Of a DNA stretch of 64,000 nt, positions 1 to 11,011 are shown piece after piece. The notes under the pieces were generated by a model. It did not search any database. It was not told the DNA's origin and saw only the letters and a program-made list of their open reading frames with translations. The DNA is from Apodospora peruviana (taxonomy: Eukaryota; Ascomycota; Sordariomycetes; Sordariales; Lasiosphaeriaceae), in the NCBI GenBank assembly GCA_033439685.1, contig JAUEDM010000004.1, positions 4,526,001 to 4,590,000 on the forward strand. Reading direction: 5' to 3'. The position numbers and the translations under genes are program-made. Each line of letters begins with the position of its first letter. Position 1 is the stretch's first letter.

Positions 1-1066
1 CTTCAGCCATGCCCGTTGCATCTGTACCTGATGGCGAGGCCACTACAGGACCTGACGCAGTCGTGGTGCAAACAATAAGAACACCCAGCCATGAAAACAG
101 CCCTTGACGGGTTTTCACGTTGCGCCACTGGCTCGGCTGTACTCTGGTAATCTCGACCGGCTGAGGGCCTATGGCGGCATCCTCTTCCATCTCCTGTATT
201 GCAGGCATCGTTGGTTTTCCGAACATCGAAACCGAGTCTTCGGGCTGCAGGAGGTCCCAGCCCTTAGCACCTTGGCGGCCAACGACGGATCGCTCCCTGA
301 CGAGAGAGAGCTGCCGGCTAGCGGCAACCGAAACAAGGTCATCATCTGGCGCCGAACTATTGACCTCGGTGATGGCTTCCAAGCTGGCCTCGTCCTCAAT
401 CTTCTCCATTTCGTATTTGACGACCAATCTCTGACTCTGCGTGACGCCATAGCCTTCGGTGAACTGGCCAAGATCGGTAATCAAGTTGCGTAATCTCTCC
501 ACGAGATCCTCAAACTTGTCTTTATCGTTGATCGTCCAGAGGATGGTTCCCTGGATGTACGATTTTCTTTGGAGCGACGTGTTCCAGAACCTGGTTGTGC
601 CCTGGAAGACGCGCTCAAAAGCACTGGGGGTGCTCTCGGGTGTACCAATGTCTGAAGACTGCCGCGCGGGCTTCTCGACCTTGAGCCCGTATTTGGACTT
701 TAGCTGCTGGCCATCGGTGAGGAGTGACCGCACAGCAGCCATAGTCTGGGCGATTTGCGTGTTGCGCTGCCGGGAGAGAGGGTCGTCGAATCTGTCGACT
801 CAAGTCGGTCAATTGCTCAACTATTGCTGTCGGTCTCGGTTATCACAATACCGTTCCTTCAACTCGGGCTGGTCGAGCCCCATGAATCCGCACGCTTGGC
901 CCCATGCCATGAAGTGGAACTGTTGGTTGTCGAGCATGGTCTGGTAGAAGTCGAAGTCATTCTTCCGTCGACGGTAGATCTGCACAAGCTTGAAGCAATC
1001 CACGCAGGAGGCGAAGACTCCGGCGAGCCCTGCGAACCCAAGAGTCAAGCCGATGGGTTCTGCCAT
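1..1066 (-). CDS. HeLo-domain protein (C-terminus beyond window)
   Basis: The gene reads leftward from an ATG at 1066 and is still open at base 1, so it is partial. Exon 1 is 852-1066, a 60-nt GT...AG intron is 792-851, and exon 2 runs from 791 off the edge in one open frame. The N-terminus (MAEPIGLTLGFAGLAGVFAS, then CVDCFKLVQIYRR) and the later segments LLTDGQQLKSKYG and TILWTINDKDKFEDLVERL match the HeLo (prion-inhibition and propagation) family. In that family the N-terminal helical bundle is a membrane-targeting cell-death effector domain, as in HET-S. After about residue 190 the chain is low-complexity and acidic. I see no HET-s-type amyloid motif in the visible part, so the effector type is open. 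The splice joins LKE to RFDDPLSRQ in phase. The family call is firm; a cell-death role is inference. Confidence 0.82.
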
Positions 1067-1767
1067 TCTGGTACTGGAGAAATAGCAACCGAGGAGTTCT
1101 GTTGAGGTTCTAAGTTTTGTTGAAGAGTAAAGAAGGAATGCAGGGATCAATGGAGATTCCGTCCCCCGTTGGTCGGCCCATCTCTTGACCGCAGCTGCCT
1201 CAGCTGAAGTGACCAAAAGCGGGGTTCAATTCTTTCTGTTTAGGAGCTAATGATTCGTCGCTTCTCATCTCTGAGTCGTCTTGAAGCCTCACTGTACCAG
1301 TGGCAGGAGCTGCCCTGCAGGTTAGGGTCATGTGACGCCCAATAGCCTCCCTTGTTCTTTCCAAAACAGAGACGGCCGCCTCTTTGAAAAGAGGCAGGTG
1401 CTATGATAATCAGGCCCTTTGTTATGTGCTAAACGAGCACGCTATTATTTTATTGCACTCTTGTGTACTCGGGACCACTGCATTATTCAGAATCCAATAC
1501 AATTGGATTATTCGGGCTAACCCCTTTGTTTCTGAGAACAATGCTCTTTATGTAACCTAGAGGACTTGACATATAAAGGGCACCGTATTCCCCTCAGTCA
1601 TTCCAACCTCCTCGGTTTCTTCACCGAATACCGAACGTTTCATCCTGGGCCTCCATCACCACCATCAAAACAGACGAAGATAACAGCAAAAAGAGCAAGA
1701 GAAGAACAGAAAAAAAAAGAGTAAGCAAATTTTACTTGACCCACACAACCACTCACAAGTCATAAAC
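1067..1767. other. Divergent intergenic region, HeLo gene / TBP-like gene
   Basis: This stretch holds the 5' flanks of two genes that point away from each other. A TATAAA lies at 1572-1577. The segment just before the TBP-like start is rich in CA and AAG tracts, as is common in fungal 5' leaders. I see no other gene. Confidence 0.5.
1572..1577 (+). promoter_or_regulatory. TATA box of the TBP-like gene
   Basis: TATAAA within ACATATAAAGGG, about 190 bp upstream of the ATG at 1768. Position and sequence fit a core promoter; no transcript data are available. Confidence 0.4.
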
Positions 1768-2412
1768 ATGTCTAGCAGCCAACCAGCAGCAACGCCGGCA
1801 GCGCCAGCAGCGCCAGCAGGACCGACAGGCCGGGACAGACTCAACCCCGACTGGCCCGTCCCGAACATCCAAAATATCGTCGCAACAGCCAACATGGACC
1901 ACCGCGTCGACCTCCACAACCTGGCCATGCACGCGAGAAACGTCACCTACAAAGCCACAGAGAAAAAGCGTTTCCATGGCGCCGTCATGCGCATCCGCGA
2001 CCCCAAGACCACCGCCCTCGTCTTCACGTCTGGCAGGCTCGTCATCACGGGCGCCAAGTCCGTCGCCGACTCCCACCTCGCCGCCAGAAAACACGCGCGT
2101 GTGATCCAAAAGGTCCAGGGCGATATTTCGCGGTTGACTGACTTCAAGGTGCAGAACTTTGTGGCGTCGTGCAATGTCGGTTTCACCATTCGTCTTGAGG
2201 GCCTCGCCAGGCATCATCACCTCTTTTCGCGCTACGAGCCCGAGATCTTCCCCGGTCTGGTATATCGTATGACGATTCCCAAGTCTGTCGTGCTTATCTT
2301 TGCTACTGGAAAGATCGTCTTGATCGGCCTCAAGAGTGAGGACCAGATGTATGAGGCTTTTACGTATATTTACCCAGTTATCCTGGATTATCGGTTTGCT
2401 CCTGAACAGTGA
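1768..2412 (+). CDS. TATA-box-binding protein family, divergent and intronless
   Basis: Single exon, 214 aa. After a Pro/Ala-rich leader of about 30 residues come the two direct repeats of the TBP saddle: repeat 1 about 33-117 and repeat 2 about 124-208. The four phenylalanines that kink DNA in TBP have counterparts at F69 (KRF), F86 (ALVF), F161 (EIF) and F178 (VLIF). The basic ARKHARVIQK segment, the TFIIA face in TBP, and YEPEIFPGLVYRM are kept. Otherwise the protein departs from the near-invariant fungal TBP core: short insertions occur around KATEKKRF and VQGDISR, and NFVASCNVGF stands where NIVGSCDVKF is usual. Fungal TBP genes normally contain introns and this one has none, so I read it as a TBP paralogue, possibly retro-derived, rather than the housekeeping gene. 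The family call is firm; paralogue status is inference. Confidence 0.88.
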   Translation: MSSSQPAATPAAPAAPAGPTGRDRLNPDWPVPNIQNIVATANMDHRVDLHNLAMHARNVTYKATEKKRFHGAVMRIRDPKTTALVFTSGRLVITGAKSVADSHLAARKHARVIQKVQGDISRLTDFKVQNFVASCNVGFTIRLEGLARHHHLFSRYEPEIFPGLVYRMTIPKSVVLIFATGKIVLIGLKSEDQMYEAFTYIYPVILDYRFAPEQ

Positions 2413-2869
2413 TTGACTTTACTAACATAGCATAGACAAAGAAACTAAACAGAGAACGAGATAGGGCTGGACCCAGACTCGTTCTACATAGACCTCATGT
2501 ACAGGATGCATGGCATATTATAGACTACAGTACATGTATCTAATATAATTCTAATACGTTACCTAAAACAAAATATATGATCTAATCTTATCAAACGTGC
2601 TTGAAAAGAGACTGTCTGACGACCTCGAATGGTTCTTGACCATAGGTATGACCCATTCATCTTATCTGGCAGTGATTTAGTGCTCCTACTTCCATCCGAA
2701 AAGCTCTCATTACTATGTGATGGGGTCCACGCCGAGACAAATCTTGACTAAGGACTAGTCTAGGGTAGGCAATTTCATCCAACATAACATTGTTGGTTGA
2801 CCCAACGCATCCAACTGCCCTAGCCAAAAAGCACTGATCTCGGTATCACCAACAAAGTACCTGTCATTC
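2413..2869. other. Intergenic, nothing recognised
   Basis: A+T-rich 3' flank of the TBP-like gene, leading into the dead amidase gene. No gene or repeat seen. Confidence 0.4.
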
Positions 2870-4803
2870 CTGTTGTTTCCGCAACCGTTTACTTCCAGCC
2901 CTCTGCAACCTCACATCCTCCGCAATGGCAACCAATGCCCCCTTGACGTGTTGACGGCTGAGGTCCTCACGCTCCAGAATCTGCTCACGAGCAGCAATAT
3001 CACCAGCAGACAGCTCGTAGACGCTTATCTTGCCCAAATCAAGAAGCATGATGGCTATTTGCACGCCATGATCCAGCGAGAAACGCCAGGTCGTTGATGC
3101 GGCGGGATATTTCCCGTTCTTATCATGTTCTTCTGGATATGGATTCTAACGTACCTGTTATGCGTGCTCAGCTTCTTGCCCGGGGTGTTATTATCCTCGG
3201 CAAAGCCAATATCAGTTTAAGTTGCTTGCAAAGGAATGCCGGTCAGAGATATCTGACATCGCTATAGGAATTCGCAAACTATCGGTATGGACACCCGTCT
3301 CCGTCCAAGGAAAGAGTTACCAAGCGTTTATAGCGGCAACATGATGCCGAGCGGATGGTCTGCCGTGGGCGGCCAAGTTCAGGCAGCCAGCCTACGTTCG
3401 CGAAGGGGTTGATCCAAATGATTCCAAGGTCGGGCACAGTGTATGTTGCAGCCCCAACACAGATTATAACTTGATTTTCTAACGAGTTATAGAGTCCCGC
3501 AGGATCCTTGTCAGGCTCAGCCGTGGGCGTCTCTGCAGGCTACGCACCGCTGTCCATCGGCACAGAAACCGACGGATCACTGATATGTCCCGCCGGCAGA
3601 GCGGCACTCTACGCCCACCATCGGTCTGGTGTCTCAAGCTGGTATCATTCCCGTATCGCGCAACTTTGACTCCGCAGGCCCCATGACAAAAACCGTGTAC
3701 GACTAGCTGTTTTTCTCGATGCCATCGCCGAGATGGATTCGTCCCAATCGTTTACTCGTAACATCACCGGTTCTTCTTGGGAGAATATCTCGGTTGGGAC
3801 GCTTGACCCGGTGGTGTGGAAGTTTTTTTGATAGTGTTGTTAAGCTTGTTCCTGAGGCCACTGCCTAGATCGTACGTCATCAGTTCCTTGATTGTTGGTA
3901 TCGATACTGAGCATGATGTCAACTCTAGCTGAGGGATATCGAGGCAGCTTATCAGACCATTGAGCTCAAAGCGAAGAAAGTTGTCAGAAATTTGCTGCTT
4001 CCTACCAGAGATACTAGTTTTCAAGTGGATGGGAGAGATAGTGAGAGCACCATTACCAGCATGTTCTTAGGAAATACAGCACTCGACTAATAGCTAATCA
4101 TTGGCAGTGGCCGACCTGAAGCGAGAACTCCACGAATACCTCAACGGGCTAGACGAATGTGGGGTTCGGTCTCTGCAAAATATCATCGACTTCAACAAGG
4201 AGCATGCCGACCGAGAACTCCACGAATACCTCAACGGGCTAGACGAATGTGGGGTTCGGTCTCTGCAAGATATCATCGACTTCAACAAGGAGCATGCCGA
4301 CCAAGAACTCCCTCCACGTCTGTTTGACCCAACCTACCATCGTCACGTCAACTAACTCTGTTAAATATCACCCGAACCAAGATTTCTTCCTAGATGCGCA
4401 GAAGCAGAACCTGGCCGACGCCAAATACTCCAGAACCCCAGCCCATCTCCGCAAGATATCTGGACCGCCTGGGATCGACAAGATTCTGAAGGACTACGGA
4501 GTGGATGTCATTATTGGTCCGGCTGATAGCTTCATCACATCGCTGGCGGCTGAAAGCGGAAAGCTCCCACCCTTCCGAATCATGAATATAGACAGATCAG
4601 ATAAGCTAATGAAACGATAACAAGGATATCCCGTTGCTGGTATGCCGCTTTCGTATCTCGAGTTTAACGGCAGGCCTCTTGGGATGGCTGCTTTGGCTGG
4701 CAAAGGCCAGGATGCGCTCTTGGTGAAGGTTCTCAGTACTTGGGAGGCGACGTTCCCGAAGCAAAAGGCGCCGCCTATGTTGTTGGTTGAAGGCCGTGAC
4801 TAG
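2870..4803 (+). pseudogene. Amidase-signature family, decayed
   Basis: Pieces of an amidase (GatA/FAAH-like amide hydrolase) occur in order but in different frames. They are VLTAEVLTLQNLLTSSNITS then RQLVDAYLAQIKKHDGYLHA near 2959-3070, RGVIILGKANIS near 3182-3218 with the catalytic Lys, GSLSGSAVGVSAGYAPLSIG then TETDGSLICPAGRAALYA near 3502-3617, IGLVSQAGIIPVSRNFDSAG near 3622-3690, and GYPVAGMPLSYLEFNGRPLG near 4624-4690. A stop directly follows TKTVYD near 3703, and a frameshift follows RAALYA. A likely remnant intron lies near 3440-3492. The usual second Ser of the Gly/Ser motif is Leu here. The middle contains a 90-bp tandem duplication. The gene is not functional. Confidence 0.85.
4122..4301 (+). 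repeat. 90-bp tandem duplication inside the amidase pseudogene
   Basis: Two head-to-tail copies, 4122-4211 and 4212-4301, differ at one base (CAAAATATC versus CAAGATATC). Each copy reads in frame as 30 residues starting RELHEYLNGLDECGVRSLQ. The near identity means the duplication is recent relative to the damage elsewhere in the gene. Confidence 0.95.
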
Positions 4804-5426
4804 GTAAGGTATTCAGGGGAGGCGTTGTTTTGGTATAAGCCTCCCACAATTCAAAACGTATAGCTTTCTTGAATTTGCCAGTTGCTCATGTTCTTTGTCA
4901 TCAAATACGGGCTATTAACTGAATTTGCGGCCACAATCCCCTGTTGAGCTATGGTGTTAATGCACTGCCTCCTCTAGTAGGTTTCGCACATACCTACTGA
5001 CTGTAGTACACATTTGTCTATGTGTGTTTCCACACAACGCAACGATATGTAATAGTTACAGTAATAATAGCAGGTGCTATAAGTATGTTATAAAATTCAA
5101 AATAAATAGCTTTTTTGAAATCTTGCCAGTCCCCATCATCGTAGCGTACCTACCAATCTTCCCTGGGTAGTCCCTCTAAAAGGAATCTTATATCATCAAA
5201 GATCAGTTAGACCGAATCTAAGGCTTACCTCAACCCTCACATTTCATCTGTCTTAAGGACATTAATGGGTAGTAATAAGAGAAATGGTCTGCCAGTGATA
5301 AAGGGTCAATCAGGTCAGGTCCAATGAAGACGACACCGGATACCGGTCATCTTCGATGATAGGAATCATATTAGGATGGATTCTGGACAAAGGATGTTGC
5401 AGATTTTACTACCATTTCTATTCTTG
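4804..5426. other. AT-rich spacer with a partial repeat copy (A')
   Basis: No gene seen. The segment from about 5069 to 5350 resembles the 3' flank of the duplicated coiled-coil locus at about 28134-28420. Shared landmarks include a CAGGTGYTATA start, AAAATTCA, CCATCATCGTAGC or TATCATCATAGCC, and CCAATCTTCCCTGGGTAG or CCAACCTTAGCTGGATAAT. Confidence 0.55.
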
Positions 5427-6505
5427 CCGTCCGTCCGCCTGTGACTACCATCGCTGGAGGGAAAAAACGAGTTTGGTATTTGGGGGTGCATATATCGTAA
5501 TTAGGGGTTGTCGTATTTTCGGGTTTGAGGTTTGCAGGACGTTTGCTTTAATTAGCAGCGCGACTTGCAATGTGTCATGACTTGTAGACTCCTGGTGAAA
5601 TCATCGACGTGTGACGCAGTAAGGAGTAAGTAGGTACTTAAGTGCCAGAGTATCCCCAGTCTCCGAAACGATACCTTATTATTCTCGGCTCTGTACTTAT
5701 TACCTTTGATCGCTTTGCCACTTGACTTGGCTCAAAAGCTATCAAGAATGCCGATATCATCACCCTCCTCCCTCCACAAAACCAAAGGCACAACAGAGAA
5801 GGCGGCTGATTCCGACGACTCAGAGGAATTCCTCCTCGTCCGCCGCCTTCGGAAACGACTCGACGATGTGACCATCTCAATAGGCCTGCTGCTTCGGGGG
5901 GACCTTGACGATTTCGTCGCCGAGCGGGCCAAGGTCAAGAAGGGCTTTGAAGATGTAGGCAGCCAGATCAGGCGTTTCAAGGCGCTATCATCTCGGGGAA
6001 CGAACTACTCCGAGGAGAGGACCTTGCAGTAGATTCGGAAAAATATTGATCAACTTACTGATTTGGACTACGAACTCGACGAATTTAAAAAAATCTGTCG
6101 ACGAGGCGAAGCAAAGTGTCCGAGAAACTAACGGGTTTCTTAATGAATTGGCCGAAAAGCTGCCGGGATGCACCGAACGCCTCCTGATGATGAATAACAA
6201 GTTGAATCCGTATTTCCAGCTGAAAAAGAATATCGCTGAGTTGCCCGAGTTTTTCACCAACATGCCGCCGCCAAAAGGAGGTTAAAAAGGTACGTGTTTT
6301 CTGGTTGTTGTAGTTGGCTCAGATGCCTTTCTTATATGACTAGTAGACTGCTGACAGGATGGGTTTGGTCTCGGGACTATGAGAAGATGTTTTTGCGGAA
6401 TTGCGTGCGGACACTGTAATTATCGAATCTGGTGAAGGGCCAGAACATGTAATGATATGTCAATGTAGACACAGTTCGATGAAGTAGTAATAGGGAATGC
6501 ATGTC
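5427..6505 (+). repeat. Segmental duplication, copy A
   Basis: Aligns by eye with copy B at 27055-28140. Shared features in order are GCCGTCCGCCTGTGACTACC followed by CGCTGGAGG, the CTCGTCCGCCTTCGGAAAC stretch within the coiled-coil gene, a stop followed by AAAGGTACGTG (5' splice site), an intron ending CTGACAG or CTGCAG, GATGGGTTTGGTCTCG or GATGGGCTTGGTCTCG, and TGAGAAGATG. In copy B the first shared block contains the stop codon of the upstream FAD monooxygenase. The duplication therefore took in the end of that gene. Confidence 0.75.
5748..6285 (+). pseudogene. Coiled-coil protein of unknown function, decayed copy A
   Basis: From the ATG at 5748 the frame reads an acidic, Ser-rich start and then heptad-like helices (FLLVRRLRKRLDDVTISIG). 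It meets a stop in the codon after RTLQ near 6032. The same frame continues as IRKNIDQLTDLDYELDEFKK, then shifts by one base in the A-run near 6090. A second frame (SVDEAKQSVRETNGFLNEL) carries on to a stop at 6283-6285, ending MPPPKGG. Copy B ends similarly, LPPKGS. An intron with good splice signals follows the stop. I do not recognise the family. One nonsense change and one homopolymer shift suggest fairly recent loss, unless the shift is a sequencing error. Confidence 0.55.
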
Positions 6506-6926
6506 CGAGGTACCAGCCGAGAGCCAGAGCACCGATATATTAGATTCCCGAAATCGTGCGGAGAAGAGAAAGCTTAACTGGAGCGGGTATGGGATTCTTA
6601 ACGAACCATCCGGGTCTGGGGAATTAATAGCGGATGTTTCAAACGGTTAAAACCCATGACTTCTCCTCCTCCACATTCCGCCAGGTGGAAATTTTATCCT
6701 TTGACTACAGTCGTTTTTTGCCGGATGTGTATTGCAGATGCCCGGCTATGACAGCGAAGTATATGGAAGAATCTCCACGGTATTGTGCTCGGTAGACACA
6801 AGAGGGGGCCGAATACCTTATATATGCTTTATATAGTCTTGGAGCAAGAAAGCTCCAATCCTTGATGAGATCCTTCCTCTGCAAGCAAGAAGAATTATAG
6901 CCATCACCTTGTCTGATCGCATCACG
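6286..6926. other. 3' part of repeat copy A and promoter of the DUF8021 gene
   Basis: The left half belongs to the duplicated segment. The right half is the 5' flank of the next gene, with TTATATAT at 6818-6825 about 100 bp before its ATG. No further gene seen. Confidence 0.45.
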
Positions 6927-7715
6927 ATGTTTCCCACAAGCACCGCCCTCGCGGCAGCCCTAGCTACAATGCTGGTAGGCACAGCATCAGCCGAATGCAC
7001 GCGCGAAGGCCTTTTGGCAGCAGCGTCCAGCTACGTCGCTGCCATAACAGCCGGCAGCACCGCCAACCTCAAGCTTGCCGCCACGAACTTCACCTACATG
7101 GAAAACAACAAAGCAGCCGACATCAAAAAGGGTGTTCTCAGCCAACCCCTCAAGATCGACTTAAACCGATCCACAGCCGACACTGTCGCCTGCGCCTCCT
7201 ACACCATGATCATTTCCTCGTCTGGATCAAAGCCCTACGTCCTAGCGACACAGATCCGCCACCCGGCAGACGGGGACACTTCCACCATTTCGGTGATCGA
7301 CACCATCGCTGCTACCACCGGTTCCTTGTTTTTCAACCCCAAAAAGACGCTGGGGTATATCCAGAAGGAGGACTGGAGCACGCTTGCGGAGGGGAATCGG
7401 CCGAGTAGGGAACTACTGAAGAAAGTGGGCGATGCGTATCTAGATATGTGGACCGACGCAAAAGCTGCGGACTCGATTCCTTGGGGCACGCAGTGCGAAC
7501 GTGTTGAGGGGTCTCAGTACACAAATCCTTGCGGGGGCCAGTTGCCGCGTGGTGGCAGTGCGAAGAATAATGGGATGCGGAGGTACGTGATTGACGAGAC
7601 TGTTGGATCTGTCGACGTGTTGTGTTCTTTTGATAGTCTGGGGAGTTTGCCTGATAGTCACGAGATTAGAGTGGAAGGGGGGAAGGTTAGGTATGTGCAT
7701 ACTGTTACTGTGTAA
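6927..7715 (+). CDS. Secreted DUF8021-family protein
   Basis: Single exon, 262 aa, starting at the first ATG (6927). Residues 1-22 (MFPTSTALAAALATMLVGTA, SA) form a clear signal peptide, cut before ECTREGLL. The mature protein matches a fungal secreted family of unknown activity (DUF8021). Recognisable stretches are CTREGLLAAASSYVAAITAG, ADTVACASYTMIIS, PWGTQCERVEGSQYTNPC, MRRYVIDETVGSVDVLCSF and DSHEIRVEGGKVRYVHTVTV. Several cysteines probably pair in the extracellular space. A TATA-like TTATATAT lies about 100 bp upstream. The biochemical role is unknown. Confidence 0.85.
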   Translation: MFPTSTALAAALATMLVGTASAECTREGLLAAASSYVAAITAGSTANLKLAATNFTYMENNKAADIKKGVLSQPLKIDLNRSTADTVACASYTMIISSSGSKPYVLATQIRHPADGDTSTISVIDTIAATTGSLFFNPKKTLGYIQKEDWSTLAEGNRPSRELLKKVGDAYLDMWTDAKAADSIPWGTQCERVEGSQYTNPCGGQLPRGGSAKNNGMRRYVIDETVGSVDVLCSFDSLGSLPDSHEIRVEGGKVRYVHTVTV

Positions 7716-8919
7716 TAAATAAGCACTGCAAGGTAGTTGGAATGGGAAAAGTCAGGAATGTATCGGCTACTGTGTTAAAGTGGGCCGCCCCTGAATATTA
7801 CTTGATATTCCTTCAAGGGGAGATGCCGTCATGTCATACTCTTATTCGATCTTGACACTTTTATTCGATCCTATTCAGATATTGTGCCGCCAGCTTGCCT
7901 GATTCTCACTCGGTGCTCGTGAGCAAGTAATCTCCGAGATGATGAGCTGTCAGTCTGAGTCAAAATTGTCAAAAGGCACAGAGTCTTGCTCACGGCATGG
8001 CAGAGCTGCCAACGATGAACTTCTCGAATGGTTACACAGGGGTTAGGGTTGTTGATGTGCCCCCTGAACCGCGAATCCAGAATCCTTTCAATCCAAAAAG
8101 GCGGCAAAGACAACGAAATTTTCGGCTTATTTTGTTGGTGGCGGACACCCCTTTACGTACCAATTTTCCACATTACAAAGTTGGGGTCTGGTCAGTCCAC
8201 ATTTTCCGTCCCATGGATTGCTGTTGTGTAATGCCAATCTTTAGCAGTTTGCAGACAGGACAGGGGGGACATTTTCCAATGGACTGATGGAGCATTCCAA
8301 TGGCAAGCATTTTGCCAAGAAACGGCGCATTGCCATTTGGCATTGACACGCGCCGCTGACAGCGCCAGGCGGCACTTGATAGGATGCTTTCGCTCACTCC
8401 GAAACCCCAAACTTGTCCGACGAGCAATAGCATGACGCTACGGCGCCCCCGATGTCTGGTTGTCTCCATTTTCCATTCCAGGGCTGCAGGGCTGGATTTG
8501 GTACTGGAACCGAGCGGCAGAGCTGCCGATACATTTTCCACTTGTGTGGTTTTGTTGTCTCATTCTTGCGCTTCCGCTGCATGGCAGTGGCCCACGTGTG
8601 TGTTGTGCTACCTACCTCGAACCACCGATGAATGGCCAGTGGTTGACCGGTCGGTTGATCTCTTCCCAGATTTAATTAAAAAGGAAGCGGCGGACGGCTT
8701 CCATCCGATTTCTGTTCTTTTCGTTTGCTCCCGCCCGTCACTTTCTCTACTCATTTATTTATCTGTGGTTTTGTGTTCCGTTGTATCATCAAACATCATC
8801 CCATTAGCGAAATTTATGACTTCACTTCACAGTTGTCATCATCCCGGAACGACGAACGACGAGGTGGTCTGTGTGTGGTCTGAGAACGGGAGTTTGAAGT
8901 ACAGCGCAATCAAGCAACA
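7716..8919. other. Intergenic, nothing recognised
   Basis: 1.2 kb between the DUF8021 gene and the G-alpha-like gene. Several short frames are open on both strands but show no family resemblance or splice structure. The last 300 bases are pyrimidine-rich, as expected of a promoter and leader. Confidence 0.4.
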
Positions 8920-11011
8920 ATGGCAACTATGACGATGACAATGACATCGACAATGTCGAAACGAAAGGCAAAGACAGACAAGTCTGTTGCCCAGATTTCC
9001 GAGCTCGGCGACAGCATCGCCAATACGATCTCGTCGCTGCAAAGCTTCCGAAGCCATGACACCGTGTCGGCGACTGCGTCCAGATTGGCGGACACTTTGG
9101 TATCGATTCAGACCAGCCTGGAACAAATCCGTGCAATCCTGAATCGGGAAGTCATCTGCATTCGACTGCACGGCGACCTGGACCTGTGCACATCAAGCTG
9201 CAGGACATTGGTCAACGAATTGGGATCTATCCTTGCAACATCAACATCAACTCATCAGGTCCCGACTCCGACGCCGCGGATCCAGTTCGGCAATGTCACT
9301 GTGATCAGTGCTGGGAATGAGAGCGACAGCGACGAGTCAATCAAGGGACGTGGAGAGCCGGCATCGAAGCAACTGAGTTTCGAGATCAAGCGAGTCGAGC
9401 GGCAGGAAGGTGGAGCAGCTGCACTTGAGAGGATTCAGCCGTTCGCGCAGCATATCCTCGCCGGTCTTGGGGCGTTGGTGAAGGCTTGCGATTTCAAGTC
9501 TGCTTTGGATCAGGAGTCGTTCCTCGACAGTGTCCAGTCCCGCGAGATATTTGCCCAACTCAAACGAGACCGGTTCAAATTCGCAGATCTTTCTTGGCGT
9601 GATGGAAGCCCTTCCTCTCGCACGTTGAGATTCGGCCTCGCCAGCCTCGGATCGTTATTGCTGCCCACCGGCCTGCTGAATGGCAATCCTCCTCGTCAAC
9701 AAGGCAGCCCGCCTGCTAAGCTCCAGCGCAGAGCTTCTCTTGCGAGGGCTACCACCTGGCCGATCCTGAAGCAGGGAAGCGAGGCGCGTACCGCAGCCCG
9801 GGAGGCCCGCGAAGCCCGCAAGAGATCGAATGTCATCGACAAGCAGATCGAGGCCGAGTGGGAGACAGTCCATAAAAAGAAGTGCATGATCATGACCTGG
9901 GGCTCCCACGACAACAGGATGCTGCTGCTGGAGCAGTTCATGGCTCTGAGCAGCGGGTATAGTGACCATCTTTCGGACGTCATTGCGAATCCTGTTACTG
10001 CCATTGCTGCGATACGGAAAACTGTTCTCGAGGAAATAAGTCTGATGGTCGCCGCTGGTTGCAGGGAGGAGGATCCGACTGCGGCTGTGTTGACGCCCGA
10101 GGAGCTCAAGCTGGCGAAGGGGCTCAGGGCCAAGATCGAGGATATAAAGAACGAGTTGAGCAAACCCGACCGCACGATGGAGGTAGCAAATATTCTGGAT
10201 GAGGAGCTTGTCGCGGGCATGGAAACGCTACACTCGTCACCACGGTTCCGCGAAAACTGCGCGAGCTGCTACTTTCAGCACAGATCTGAGCGGTATGACA
10301 TGTTGTGAGTACTCATTTACTGCACGTGCAAATAGAAGCCAAAACTGACACTGCACCAGAATCATGGACGCCCTTCGTCGTGTGTCAGCGGCAGACTACA
10401 TCCCCACAATCGCCGACTACCGACGCTTCACCATTGATCAGAGGCGCAAGCTGATCCGCGGTACTTTTGATTTTAATGGCACCATGTCTCTGTCCTGGGT
10501 CGATCCCAGTACTCTGTCATGCGGTTCCGCCCAGCTGCCCAAAGAAAGACGGGGACTGCAGATGTTCGACCACAGCACTACGTCTCTTGTGTATTTCTAC
10601 GACCTGGCGACATACGACCTTCGCGCGGACGATGGCGCACCCGCTGGCAGTCTGCTCATCGACCAGGAGCTGTTCGTCTTTGAGACCATCCCGAGCAGTA
10701 AATACTGGGGCCCGCATGTGAGCGTGATTCTGGTGTTTACCAATATGAGGCGGTTTAGGGAGAAGCTGAGGAAGACGCCCATGTCCAAGGTTTTCTCTGC
10801 GGATTATAGGGGAAGAGATGGCGATTTGGATCAGAGCGTTAACTACTTGGTGGAAAAGTTTACCAGGAGATGTAAAGGGAGGAAGTGGTATACCTATGTT
10901 GGAGAGCCGGATGATCCGCAGACTACGGGGTTCATTCTTGGAGCTGTCAAGGAGACTAAGTTGAATGCTGCGTTGAGTGATATGGGATTGTTCCGGTCGG
11001 GAGGTAGGTGA
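8920..11011 (+). CDS. G-protein alpha-like pseudo-GTPase with N-terminal coiled domain
   Basis: Two exons, 8920-10304 and 10360-11011, joined across a 55-nt intron; 678 aa. The N-terminal 120 residues (SVAQISELGDSIANTISSLQ, then LADTLVSIQTSLEQI) resemble the helical N-terminal domain found on fungal NLR-type and regulatory proteins. The C-terminal half follows G-alpha order: a helical segment, the splice into DMLIMDALRRVSAADYIP, SLVYFYDLATYDL, KYWGPHVSVILVFTNMRRFR, SADYRG, TGFILGAVKETKLNAALSDM then GLF. The nucleotide-binding motifs are gone. MTWGSHDNRM (about 325-334) stands at the P-loop, CGSAQLPKERRG at the DVGGQR switch, FTNMRRF at NKxD, and VGEPDDP at TCAT. GTP binding is therefore unlikely and a scaffold or decoy role is possible. 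The ATG at 8920 is followed by further in-frame ATGs, so the start is uncertain by up to 12 codons. Confidence 0.75.

Noticed and set aside
169..1105. Plus-strand frames opposite the HeLo gene
   Set aside because: They are shadows of the HeLo coding frame; the minus-strand frame carries the family motifs and a clean splice.
8039..8052. GGGGTTAGGGTTG, telomere-like
   Set aside because: Only two partial units, without a tandem array; chance occurrence.
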